The position numbers and the translations under genes were made by a program. A stretch of 8,836 bases of DNA from Acidobacteriota bacterium. Lineage in GTDB: Bacteria > Acidobacteriota > Terriglobia > Terriglobales > Acidobacteriaceae. Of the stretch, positions 1 to 6,259 are shown piece after piece (position 1 is the first letter of the stretch; each line of letters starts with the position of its first letter). Below the pieces are notes generated by a model, which saw only the letters and a list, made by a program, of their open reading frames with translations, did not search any database and was not told where the DNA came from. The stretch spans positions 6,651 through 15,486 of the forward strand of contig QHZX01000023.1 of the NCBI GenBank assembly GCA_003224835.1, written 5' to 3'.

Positions 1-21
1 CAGCTAAAGCCTTAACTCTCC

Positions 22-50
22 AATACAGTCGGCACTGTATTTTCACAGTG
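22..50. repeat. Three-arm inverted repeat upstream of udgX
   Basis: An 8-bp perfect inverted repeat, AATACAGT (22-29) and ACTGTATT (34-41), has a 4-nt loop and is followed by TT. The right arm can also pair with a third arm: CACTGT (33-38) matches ACAGTG (45-50). The two hairpins share bases and exclude each other. It could be the end of an upstream transcript (weak stem, short T run), an operator for udgX, or an attenuator-like switch. It is not a LexA box, because the ACAG and CTGT halves are in the opposite order. The repeat is directly visible; its function is unknown. Confidence 0.45.
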
Positions 51-87
51 TTCCTACTGGGTTTAGAAACTTAGATGCGCGAATCGA

Positions 88-822
88 ATGAGCAGACTCC
101 ATCTGACAAAAGGTGCCCGGGAGACAAATGACCCGCAACTCTCGGTCATCTCAGCTAATATGCCTTTGCGAGACAAAGCCGAAGGTACCGCGGCCCCGTT
201 AATCCCGGAAAAACTGACTTTAGACAATCTGCGGCGGGCCGCAGCCACGTGCACAGCGTGCGATCTTTGGAAAAAAGGCACTCAAACAGTGTTCGGAGAA
301 GGTTCTCCACATGCCTCTCTCATGCTTATCGGCGAACAACCCGGCGACAAAGAGGATCTCGCTGGTCACCCGTTTGTCGGTCCAGCAGGTCGGTTACTCG
401 ACGAGGCGTTGGTCGCGGCAGGTATCGATCGTCGCGAAGTGTATGTCACCAACGTTGTGAAACATTTCAGTTGGATACCGGCAGAGCGGGGGAAGCGCCG
501 CATTCACAAGAAACCCCGTTATTCAGAAATCAAAGCGTGCAGACCATGGCTGGACGCCGAAATCGCGGTGACGCGTCCGCAGGTTATCGTCTGCCTTGGC
601 GCAACGGCGGCGCAATCGCTGCTCGGAAAAGAGTTTAGTGTGATGCGCGACCGTGCAAAATTTGTTCCATCCGAGCTTGCACCAAATGTGATGGCAACGG
701 TCCACCCTTCATCTATTCTCCGTGCTTCGGATGACGAATCGCGACGTGCGCAGAAGGAGATGTTTATCGCCGACTTGCGAGTTGCCGCTGCTAGAGTCCG
801 CAAGCTACGCCGCGCAGCTTAG
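88..822 (+). CDS. udgX: UdgX-family uracil-DNA glycosylase (4Fe-4S)
   Basis: This is a DNA repair enzyme of the family 4-related UdgX group, which binds uracil in DNA and, in the characterised mycobacterial enzyme, forms a covalent link to it through a histidine. The uracil-pocket motif GEQPGDKED is at residues 82-90, followed by AGHPFVGPAGRLLD. The UdgX-specific loop KRRIH is at 136-140, with the cross-linking histidine predicted to be H140. The motif HPSS is at 206-209. Four cysteines fit the iron-sulfur cluster: C55, C58, C151 and C169. The first ~24 residues have no family counterpart, and an internal ATG at 160 would give 220 residues, closer to the ~209 of the mycobacterial protein. Neither start has a strong Shine-Dalgarno sequence, and an in-frame TAG at 64-66 closes the frame upstream. 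It appears to stand alone. The identity is secure; the exact start is not. Confidence 0.93.
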   Translation: MSRLHLTKGARETNDPQLSVISANMPLRDKAEGTAAPLIPEKLTLDNLRRAAATCTACDLWKKGTQTVFGEGSPHASLMLIGEQPGDKEDLAGHPFVGPAGRLLDEALVAAGIDRREVYVTNVVKHFSWIPAERGKRRIHKKPRYSEIKACRPWLDAEIAVTRPQVIVCLGATAAQSLLGKEFSVMRDRAKFVPSELAPNVMATVHPSSILRASDDESRRAQKEMFIADLRVAAARVRKLRRAA

Positions 823-874
823 ATTGGCGCGGGGTCGAACGAGGCCAACTCACTTTACCTGCCAGCTTAGTGCC

Positions 875-894
875 GTTACATCTTTTCCTGTAAC
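875..894. repeat. Small inverted repeat in the udgX-953 gap
   Basis: GTTACA (875-880) and TGTAAC (889-894) form a perfect 6-bp inverted repeat around 8 nt, in the 130-nt gap between udgX and the next gene. No T run follows, so it is a poor terminator; an operator for the downstream cluster is possible. A second weak pairing, CCGCGC (810-815) with GCGCGG (827-832), spans the udgX stop codon and also lacks a T run. I found no convincing -35/-10 pair in this gap. Confidence 0.25.
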
Positions 895-952
895 AGCGTA
901 CAGTCGTCAGCCGATGCCTCAAAAAGTTACGTGCGACTAGAGTCAATCTCGT

Positions 953-1141
953 ATGAGTTCCATCAAAACAACATCGCGGCATCCACCTGGGGAAGACGAG
1001 GAGTACAAGACGCCGCGGGTGCCGGTTACTAAGGAACCTGAACCAGACGTTCCCGACACAGATGATGAAATTCGGGAACTCGTGAAACCAGTACACCCGG
1101 TACAAGTTTCCAGCGAAGTACGGCCACATCTATGGGCGTGA
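953..1141 (+). CDS. Hypothetical small acidic, proline-rich protein
   Basis: I do not recognise this 62-residue protein. It is hydrophilic, with many Pro, Glu, Asp and Lys residues (for example EPEPDVPDTDDEIRE near residues 28-42). It has no signal peptide, membrane segment or cysteine, so it is probably a disordered cytoplasmic protein. Its end overlaps the start of the dehydrogenase by 10 nt in another frame (the ATG at 1132 lies before the TGA at 1139-1141), which fits translational coupling and is the main reason for believing it. No strong Shine-Dalgarno sequence precedes the ATG. The main alternative is that it is not translated and the 130-nt gap is simply longer. Confidence 0.55.
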   Translation: MSSIKTTSRHPPGEDEEYKTPRVPVTKEPEPDVPDTDDEIRELVKPVHPVQVSSEVRPHLWA

Positions 1142-2141
1142 CCCGATCACGGATTCGCAAATTAATTTTCGGCGGCGCAGTCGTTGGGGGTGCCGGTCTC
1201 GGACTTGGCGCCGGAGCCGTTGCCGGCTTGGGGCTCGCCTACTGGGGCTTTCGGCAGTCGCGCCGGTATCGACTGCAGGATCGCGTTGTGGTCATCACCG
1301 GCGGTTCTCGTGGTCTTGGATTAGCTGTCAGCTCCTCGCCGGAATGGGAACGGTGTTCGTCCGCCCGTGCGATGTTCGCGATGAGAAGCAGGTCAGCGAA
1401 ACCATCAGGGATGTTCGTCAGGAGCTCGGTGAAATCAACGTTCTGGTTAACAATGCCGGAACGATTACTGTTGGCCCGACGGACACCATGACTGCAGACG
1501 AATATCGAGAGGCCCTTGAGGTTTTCTTTTGGGGTCCTTTGTACACGACGCTTGCAGTACTTCCTGACATGCGCAAACGACGCAGCGGCAGAATCGTCAA
1601 CATTTCTTCCATCGGCGGGAAGATCAGTGTTCCGCACCTGCTTCCCTACAGCGTTGGTAAGTTTGCTCTCTCTGGATTCTCGCAGGGCCTCCGTGCCGAG
1701 CTTGTGAGAGACAACGTGTATGTAACTACGGTTTATCCCGGGTTGATGCGTACTGGGAGCCCGCGCAACGCTGACTTCAAGAGTAAGCACCGTGCCGAGT
1801 ACACGTGGTTTTTGCTGAGTGACTCCGCTCCGGGGATATCGATTAATGCAGATCGCGCGGCCCGCCAAATCGCCGATGCCTGTGAATACGGGAAATTAGA
1901 GCTTATTCTTACGCTCCCGGCGAAAATAGGAATCAAGCTCCATGCGGTGTTCCCGTCCGTCACCTCAGCAGTTCTTTCCGCGGTGAACCGCGCTCTGCCT
2001 GATCCTGGCGAGTTAGGTCAGGGCAAAGCAAAAGGCGCGGCGAGCACAAATCGCATTACCGAGTCCTGGTTATCGGCACTCGATGAACGAGCGGCAAAGC
2101 GAAACAATCAAGTTCCAAATCCTATACCGGTGACCTCATGA
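1132..2141 (+). pseudogene. Membrane-anchored short-chain dehydrogenase, disrupted by internal deletion and frameshift
   Basis: This is an NAD(P)-dependent short-chain dehydrogenase/reductase (SDR) with unknown substrate. From the ATG at 1132 the first frame gives a Gly/Ala-rich membrane segment (residues ~12-38), then strand 1 RVVVITGGSRGLG, which holds the TGxxxGxG cofactor motif. It leaves the family pattern at about position 1328 and stops at 1491. The rest is in another frame, from about 1330 to 2141: QLLAGMG, then CDV, NNAG (near 1450), the catalytic serine in NISS, YSVGK (the YxxxK pair) and YPGLMRTG. Only 47 nt separate GLG from the Cys of CDV, where SDRs usually have about 40 codons. 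Roughly 75-80 nt are therefore missing: the end of helix 1, strand 2 with its NAD(P)-selecting loop, and most of helix 2. The estimated loss of 1 mod 3 matches the observed frame change. The last 4 nt overlap the next gene (ATGA). The sequence could be truly broken or carry an assembly error; as written, neither half is a complete enzyme. Confidence 0.85.
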
Positions 2142-2902
2142 CGATTACTACTAATCTCGCTCCCAAGTATGGAAAAAAAGAATTTTCCCGCCGGCACGCA
2201 GCTACGAACCTGGAAACTGTGATCACGCTTTCAGCCGGAGCGGCCGCATCAATCTATGGTCTAGTGCGCAGAGACTGGTTCGGAGCCGCATTCGCGAGTG
2301 GCGGCGGATACCTGCTGTATCGCGGCGTGTCGGACCTCCGGCGACCATACAAAGGGAGGGCCAGAGTGGCTTTCACTATCGGCAAAACGCCCGAAGAGGT
2401 CTACGACTATGTTTACAATCCGGAAAACTGGGGCCATTTGCTTCGTGAGCCGATGTTTCAGGTTGATGGCGCCGGGAATGTGACGATTCGCCTGGGTCGC
2501 GGCGAAGAAGGAGTCGAATTCAAGTCCCGGGTCGAGATCACAGACCAGAGGCCGGGCGACTACATTGCGTGGGCGTCTGCCGACGAAATGTTCGAGCATC
2601 GCGGAGTCCTGCGATTTAAGAAAGCTCCTGGCGACCGTGGTACGGAACTTAGTATCGCCTTCGAATACAAGGCTCCCGCTGGACCGATCGCCCGGTCCCT
2701 GGCGGCATTGGTTGGCTTGGATCCCGAGCAGTTGGTGCGCGAGGGGTTACGTCAAATCAAGCAGCTCATGGAAACTGGAGAGATTCCCACCACCGCTGGA
2801 CAACCAATCGGAGCACGCGGCCTGAAGGGCACGGCGGAACGGGTCCTCTATCATGAACGCCCGGCAGCAGAGATGCAGCCGCAAAGCCTGGCCGGCGACT
2901 AA
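2138..2902 (+). CDS. SRPBCC (cyclase/dehydrase-like) protein with N-terminal DUF2892-like membrane region
   Basis: The protein has 254 residues. Residues ~20-68 resemble the DUF2892 membrane hairpin, with two weakly hydrophobic stretches (about 27-43 and 47-64) and the ending GGGYLLYRGVSD. Residues ~73-215 look like an SRPBCC/START-type ligand-binding domain: an opening strand, then PEEVYDYVYNPENWGHLL (helix with the Asn-Trp motif), alternating strands, and a long C-terminal helix (VREGLRQIKQLMETGEIPT). Such domains bind hydrophobic ligands; no ligand can be named here. The C-terminal ~40 residues look disordered. The start overlaps the dehydrogenase stop by 4 nt (ATGA), implying translational coupling. 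DUF2892-SRPBCC fusions next to an SDR and a zinc alcohol dehydrogenase recur in bacterial genomes as far as I know, which suggests a shared but undefined redox or stress role. Confidence 0.8.
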   Translation: MTITTNLAPKYGKKEFSRRHAATNLETVITLSAGAAASIYGLVRRDWFGAAFASGGGYLLYRGVSDLRRPYKGRARVAFTIGKTPEEVYDYVYNPENWGHLLREPMFQVDGAGNVTIRLGRGEEGVEFKSRVEITDQRPGDYIAWASADEMFEHRGVLRFKKAPGDRGTELSIAFEYKAPAGPIARSLAALVGLDPEQLVREGLRQIKQLMETGEIPTTAGQPIGARGLKGTAERVLYHERPAAEMQPQSLAGD

Positions 2903-2912
2903 GAAAAATTTC

Positions 2913-2918
2913 AGGAGG
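2913..2918 (+). promoter_or_regulatory. Strong Shine-Dalgarno that fixes a GTG start
   Basis: AGGAGG lies 5 nt before the GTG at 2924-2926. It supports GTG as the real start of the alcohol dehydrogenase and is the best ribosome binding site in the plus-strand cluster, where the upstream genes rely on overlap instead. Confidence 0.8.
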
Positions 2919-2923
2919 AATCA

Positions 2924-4114
2924 GTGAAAGCGCTTTGTTGGCAAGGAAAAAACAAGGTTGACGTCGAGCGTGTCAACGACCCCAAAATTCTCAATCCACG
3001 CGATGGAATTGTGCGCATTACCCGCACGGCCATCTGCGGCTCCGATCTCCATCTTTATGACGGCTACATCCCCACCCTGGAGCCCGGTGATGTTCTTGGT
3101 CACGAATTTATGGGTGAGGTGGTCGACACCGGTTCTGAGGTCAGTCGTGTCAAGAAAGGCGATCGCGTTGTCGTGCCGTTTACCATTGCGTGCGGCCAAT
3201 GTTACTTCTGCAAGCACAACCTATGGTCTGCATGTGACAATACGAACCCGAATGCCTGGATGCTGGAGAAGCTCTACGGATATTCTGGCTCCGGCCTTTT
3301 TGGCTATTCGCACATGATGGGCGGTTACGCCGGAGGACAGGCGCAATTTGCGCGCGTGCCTTTTATCGACGTCGGTGCCCTCAAAATACCAGACGGGCTC
3401 AATGATGAGGATGTTCTATTCCTTTCAGATATTTTTCCGACCGGCTATATGGCTGCGGAAAATTGCGATATCAAGCCCGGTGATGTGGTTGCGATCTGGG
3501 GATGCGGACCGGTCGGGCAGTTTGCGATCCGGAGCGCATTTCTGCTCGGCGCTGAACGCGTCATTGCGATCGATCGAGTTCACGAACGCTTGAAAATGGC
3601 CCGTGCCGGAGGAGCTGAGATCATCGATTACGAAGAAGTTGACGATCTGGTTGAAGAATTGAAATGGATGACTGCGGGCCGCGGGCCGGATTCGTGCATG
3701 GATGCGGTTGGTCTGGAAGCGCACGGGACCGGGGTTGCCGCCGCATATGATTACGCGAAGCAGCGTTTAAAACTAGCTTTCGACCGGCCTACCGTCGTGC
3801 GCCAGGTAATCCAGGCCTGCAGAAAAGGCGGCGTGGTCTCGATTCCCGGAGTGTATGGGGGCTTTCTGGACAAGATTCCTTTTGGGGCCGCATTCGGCAA
3901 AGGCCTGATTCTCAAAATGGGCCAAACTCACATGCACAATTACACCGAGAAGCTGCTTAAGCACGTTGAGCAGGGCGATATCAAACCTTCGTTTGTAATT
4001 ACGCACAGGTTAAGCTTGGATGACGCACCCGATGCCTACCGCACTTTCCGGGACAAGCAGGACGAATGCATCAAGGTCGTTCTCGATCCTTGGGCGCAGC
4101 CGGTAGCTGCATAA
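2924..4114 (+). CDS. Zinc-dependent alcohol dehydrogenase, formaldehyde dehydrogenase-like
   Basis: This 396-residue enzyme belongs to the medium-chain dehydrogenase superfamily and would oxidise an alcohol or aldehyde with NAD(P). Catalytic zinc ligands are C38 (ICGSDLH), H60 (in GHEF, with E61) and probably D169 (LSDIFPTGY), the same Cys-His-Asp set as Pseudomonas glutathione-independent formaldehyde dehydrogenase. Structural zinc ligands are C90, C93, C96 and C104. The Rossmann motif GCGPVG is at 193-198, followed by strand 2 ending in D217 (VIAIDR), which favours NAD. Length and the closing pattern (SLDDAPDAYRTF, then CIKVVLDP) match this group. The gene starts 21 nt after the SRPBCC gene with its own strong ribosome binding site and ends the cluster. 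The family is secure; the substrate is not, because many homologues are annotated only as zinc-dependent alcohol dehydrogenases. Confidence 0.92.
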   Translation: MKALCWQGKNKVDVERVNDPKILNPRDGIVRITRTAICGSDLHLYDGYIPTLEPGDVLGHEFMGEVVDTGSEVSRVKKGDRVVVPFTIACGQCYFCKHNLWSACDNTNPNAWMLEKLYGYSGSGLFGYSHMMGGYAGGQAQFARVPFIDVGALKIPDGLNDEDVLFLSDIFPTGYMAAENCDIKPGDVVAIWGCGPVGQFAIRSAFLLGAERVIAIDRVHERLKMARAGGAEIIDYEEVDDLVEELKWMTAGRGPDSCMDAVGLEAHGTGVAAAYDYAKQRLKLAFDRPTVVRQVIQACRKGGVVSIPGVYGGFLDKIPFGAAFGKGLILKMGQTHMHNYTEKLLKHVEQGDIKPSFVITHRLSLDDAPDAYRTFRDKQDECIKVVLDPWAQPVAA

Positions 4115-4134
4115 TCAGAGTCATTGAACCGGAT

Positions 4135-4207
4135 CTGGCGAGTCGCGGTAACCTCGTGAAAAAGCAGGCGCCAGCACGGCGTTACCTCACCCGGTTACCG
4201 GGCTTTT
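4135..4207. terminator. Structured intergenic region with a probable weak terminator
   Basis: Several inverted repeats are nested after the alcohol dehydrogenase stop. CTGGCG (4135-4140) pairs with CGCCAG (4169-4174). GGTAACC (4147-4153) pairs with GGTTACC (4193-4199). AAAAGC (4160-4165) pairs with GCTTTT (4202-4207). The last hairpin is the clearest: CCCGGT (4190-4195) and ACCGGG (4197-4202), followed by CTTTTG. On the plus strand this could end the upstream cluster, but the T run is short. All of it lies upstream of the predicted erpA promoter, so it is not part of the erpA leader. Confidence 0.4.
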
Positions 4208-4212
4208 GAATC

Positions 4213-4242
4213 CTAATGCCATTAGAATGCGTCTGTTATAAT
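4213..4242 (+). promoter_or_regulatory. Extended -10 promoter of erpA with a palindromic operator candidate
   Basis: TGT followed by TATAAT (4237-4242) is a consensus extended -10 element. Transcription would start near 4249, giving a very short leader before AAGGAG (4256-4261) and the ATG at 4266. There is no good -35 hexamer at the normal spacing. Instead, that area holds a perfect palindrome, CTAATG-C-CATTAG (4213-4225), which reads as a dimeric regulator site. An iron-sulfur or redox-responsive regulator would make sense for this gene, but the sequence does not match any IscR or SufR consensus I recall. Confidence 0.65.
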
Positions 4243-4265
4243 GAACCCTAGATACAAGGAGAATC

Positions 4266-4640
4266 ATGGCCACAATAACGCCCGAAATTAAGCCCCAGGA
4301 AACAACCAAGAAAGCTCCCGTTACTTTGACCTCAAAGGCCGTTGCGAAGGTGAGAGAGATCATGAGCCAGCAGGACCCAGTTCCGGCTGGGCTGCGCGTG
4401 GGCGTGGTCGGCGGAGGCTGCTCCGGTTTTTCCTACTCCATGTCTTTCGAAAACTCGCCAGGAATGATGGACAAAGTTTTCGATATGGAAGGCCTAAAAG
4501 TTTATGTTGACGCCACGTCCGTGATGTACCTGGACGGCTGCATTGTCGATTATCTGGAGACCCTCGAGGGTGCGGGTTTCAAGTTCGAAAACCCGAACGT
4601 GAAGAGCACCTGCGGCTGCGGCTCCTCATTTAACGTTTAA
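4266..4640 (+). CDS. erpA: A-type iron-sulfur cluster carrier, ErpA/IscA (HesB) family
   Basis: This 124-residue protein would receive Fe-S clusters from the assembly scaffold and insert them into target proteins in the cytoplasm. The three invariant cluster cysteines are present: C52 in GGGCSGF, and C116 and C118 in the C-terminal motif TCGCGSSF. The NPN-KSTCGCGSSF ending is closest to ErpA among the A-type carriers. About 18 N-terminal residues (Pro, Thr, Lys-rich) precede the domain, which begins with VTLTSKAVAKVREI; this makes it about ten residues longer than E. coli ErpA. The start is fixed by AAGGAG 5 nt before the ATG. It is monocistronic, with its own promoter and a strong terminator, and no isc or suf genes lie beside it. 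ErpA versus IscA is less certain than the family. Confidence 0.9.
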   Translation: MATITPEIKPQETTKKAPVTLTSKAVAKVREIMSQQDPVPAGLRVGVVGGGCSGFSYSMSFENSPGMMDKVFDMEGLKVYVDATSVMYLDGCIVDYLETLEGAGFKFENPNVKSTCGCGSSFNV

Positions 4641-4664
4641 TCGCTCGCGAAGAGTTTTTATCAC

Positions 4665-4693
4665 AAAAGGCCCTCCAGAATAGAGGGCCTTTT
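4665..4693. terminator. Strong bidirectional rho-independent terminator
   Basis: AAAAGGCCCTC (4665-4675) and GAGGGCCTTTT (4683-4693) form a perfect 11-bp stem with a 7-nt loop. The A run on the left and T run on the right make it work in both directions. It sits between erpA and the convergent pilus operon, 24 nt after the erpA stop and 34 nt past the pseudopilin stop. Confidence 0.92.
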
Positions 4694-4727
4694 CCTTATG
4701 TCCGCGTGCTTTTCGCGATAAATAAAC

Positions 4728-5633
4728 TTACTGCTGATTCGGTTGCTGCGGGTTCGGCTGTGGAGGCTGCATTCCGCCTTGGCCAAAGCCGAATGCTGGC
4801 TGGTTCTGACCGTTGGTCCCTTGTTGTCCGTTCTGTTGCTGGACTTGCATTGTATTCTGCAACGGCGGCTGATTCGGCGTGGTGAGCAACCCGCCACGAT
4901 CGGTGCTGGGATCGTAGATGAATTGCCACTGGTTGTAATGGTCTTTCTTGTTGAACTCCCGGATTGTTTTGTCCTTACTAGTGCTCGCAACTCCGATTAT
5001 CGGCAATCCGCCAAAACTCGGCCCATTCCCAAACCCTGGCTGGTTCAGCGGTCTCGGACCTTGTGGCGAGTTTGTTTCCCCTGTTCCGTTCTGAACTGGT
5101 TGATCAGGACTCGACGTATCCTCGCCAGGCGCCTGCTGCCCGTTTTGTGGGCCGCCAGCAATTGAAGTCGGTCCCGGTCCGCCCTGCGCGACATTGTTAT
5201 TCATGTTCAGCGCCCCGGGCTGTCCCCCTTGCACCGCTGAACCGGCGTCGATAGCTGTTCCCGGATCGCCCGGCGGCAGGCCGCTCGCAGCCCCAGGGCT
5301 GAAAGAGATTTGCACATCATTCATGCGCAGGAACTTGAAGTCTTTTCCGGTAATCGGGTCCTTGTAGCGCTTCCTCAGGTAGTGGACGTTGTTTGTGGTT
5401 TCGAGGTCCTCAATACGTGCCGGATACCGTCCAAATTTTCTAACATAGCGCCGGATCGCTCTTGAGTACTGCACGCCGCGATGGATCAACTCCTCCTCGC
5501 GGTCACGCTTGATCTGGAAATCGATTCTGTCAATCCACGCCAGCGAACCTACCGCCAACAATGTCACGAACAGCATGAGGGTCAGCAACATGTACCCACG
5601 TTCGTTTCGCCGAGATAAAAACGCTTTAGTCAT
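4728..5633 (-). CDS. Type II secretion/type IV pilus pseudopilin-like protein with low-complexity tail
   Basis: This 301-residue protein begins with a prepilin-type signal: a short basic leader (SRRNERG), a predicted prepilin peptidase cut between G13 and Y14, and a hydrophobic helix at ~14-34 that would anchor it in the inner membrane and pack it into a pseudopilus. The usual glutamate at mature position 5 is absent; the residue is T18. After the helix comes a GspG-like segment with FGRYPARIEDLE and YLRKRYKDPITGKDF (to about residue 103). A Gly/Pro/Asn/Gln-rich stretch (~113-205) then separates it from a second conserved-looking block at ~210-243 (PIIGVASTSKD, HYNQWQFIYDP). The tail (~255-301) is almost all Gln, Asn, Gly and Pro. 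The gene is last in the pil operon, 23 nt after the PilP-like gene. It is probably a minor or specialised pseudopilin; its place in the pilus is inferred. Confidence 0.78.
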   Translation of the reverse strand: MTKAFLSRRNERGYMLLTLMLFVTLLAVGSLAWIDRIDFQIKRDREEELIHRGVQYSRAIRRYVRKFGRYPARIEDLETTNNVHYLRKRYKDPITGKDFKFLRMNDVQISFSPGAASGLPPGDPGTAIDAGSAVQGGQPGALNMNNNVAQGGPGPTSIAGGPQNGQQAPGEDTSSPDQPVQNGTGETNSPQGPRPLNQPGFGNGPSFGGLPIIGVASTSKDKTIREFNKKDHYNQWQFIYDPSTDRGGLLTTPNQPPLQNTMQVQQQNGQQGTNGQNQPAFGFGQGGMQPPQPNPQQPNQQ

Positions 5634-5656
5634 TATTGTTTATTGACCTGAGTTCT

Positions 5657-6259
5657 TTAGCCCTGCGTGAGTGGAATGCTCTGCCGGTTATTACTCAGCA
5701 CGTCCAGTATTTCCACCGCAGTCGGAGAAATTCTCACCACCTTATAGCGCCGGTCGACGATGTCGCCTTCACGGGCGATGAACACGTCTTCTCCCTGGGC
5801 CAGGAAAATCCGCCTGGTACCACCCGTCGGGGTCGCGTAGCCATAGAATTTGAGGTCAATTGGCGCCGGGGGTGGGGGGAGTGACGGTCCCTGGGCCTGC
5901 GGAGTGGCTTGGTCTGGCGTGACCGGTGCAATCGGCCTCGGAATATCCACAAATGCCCTAAAAATGTTGCGCCCGTTGCCTTCATACTTGGTATCTTCGC
6001 TGGTCTTCAAAAGGTCGGTTCGCAACGTTGGATCGAGCGACTGCGCAGCATTTTGTTTTCGCGAAGTGTTTCTGTTGCCTGGTCTGGCTGAAGCAGGATA
6101 TTCCGCAACTGAAATATTCACCGGCGCTGGCGATGCCGCGCTCGGTGGTGCACCAAAGCCCAACAAGCCCGAAAAGCGCGTAGCCATCAGCACGACCGCA
6201 ACGATCGCCAACGAAACCGCCGCGATCACCTTGTTGCGATTTTCGGTCCCCAGATTCAC
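5657..6259 (-). CDS. PilP/GspC-like inner-membrane pilus assembly protein
   Basis: The protein has 200 residues: a single membrane helix at ~10-27, a Pro/Ala/Ser-rich linker with a second proline-rich stretch (PSLPPPPAPI, ~125-134), and a C-terminal beta domain (~135-198). The ending, with GEDVFIAREGDIV, then YKVVRISPTAVEILD, resembles the homology region of GspC and PilP, which bridges the inner-membrane complex to the secretin. PilP is usually a lipoprotein; here no lipobox is visible and a GspC-like membrane helix takes its place. The start is a GTG at 6259-6257 that overlaps the PilO stop by 1 nt (TAGTG), with a GAGG about 9 nt upstream. Position after PilO supports the call; sequence alone would be weaker. 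Confidence 0.75.
   Translation of the reverse strand: MNLGTENRNKVIAAVSLAIVAVVLMATRFSGLLGFGAPPSAASPAPVNISVAEYPASARPGNRNTSRKQNAAQSLDPTLRTDLLKTSEDTKYEGNGRNIFRAFVDIPRPIAPVTPDQATPQAQGPSLPPPPAPIDLKFYGYATPTGGTRRIFLAQGEDVFIAREGDIVDRRYKVVRISPTAVEILDVLSNNRQSIPLTQG

Noticed and set aside
22..41. LexA (SOS) box upstream of udgX
   Set aside because: The half-sites are ACAG then CTGT, the reverse order of the CTGT-N8-ACAG type, and the spacing is different.
1320..1345. Programmed ribosomal frameshift joining the two dehydrogenase halves
   Set aside because: There is no slippery heptamer, and a frameshift would still leave about 25 residues of the Rossmann fold missing.
1239..1868. Long minus-strand open frame opposite the dehydrogenase
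   Set aside because: It has no recognisable domain and lies opposite clear SDR motifs (NNAG, YSVGK) on the plus strand; it is a shadow of codon bias.
4743..5633. Tandem repeat array or CRISPR-like repeats in the low-complexity pseudopilin region
   Set aside because: The Gln/Asn/Gly/Pro codons are irregular; there are no equal-length repeats with spacers at the DNA level.
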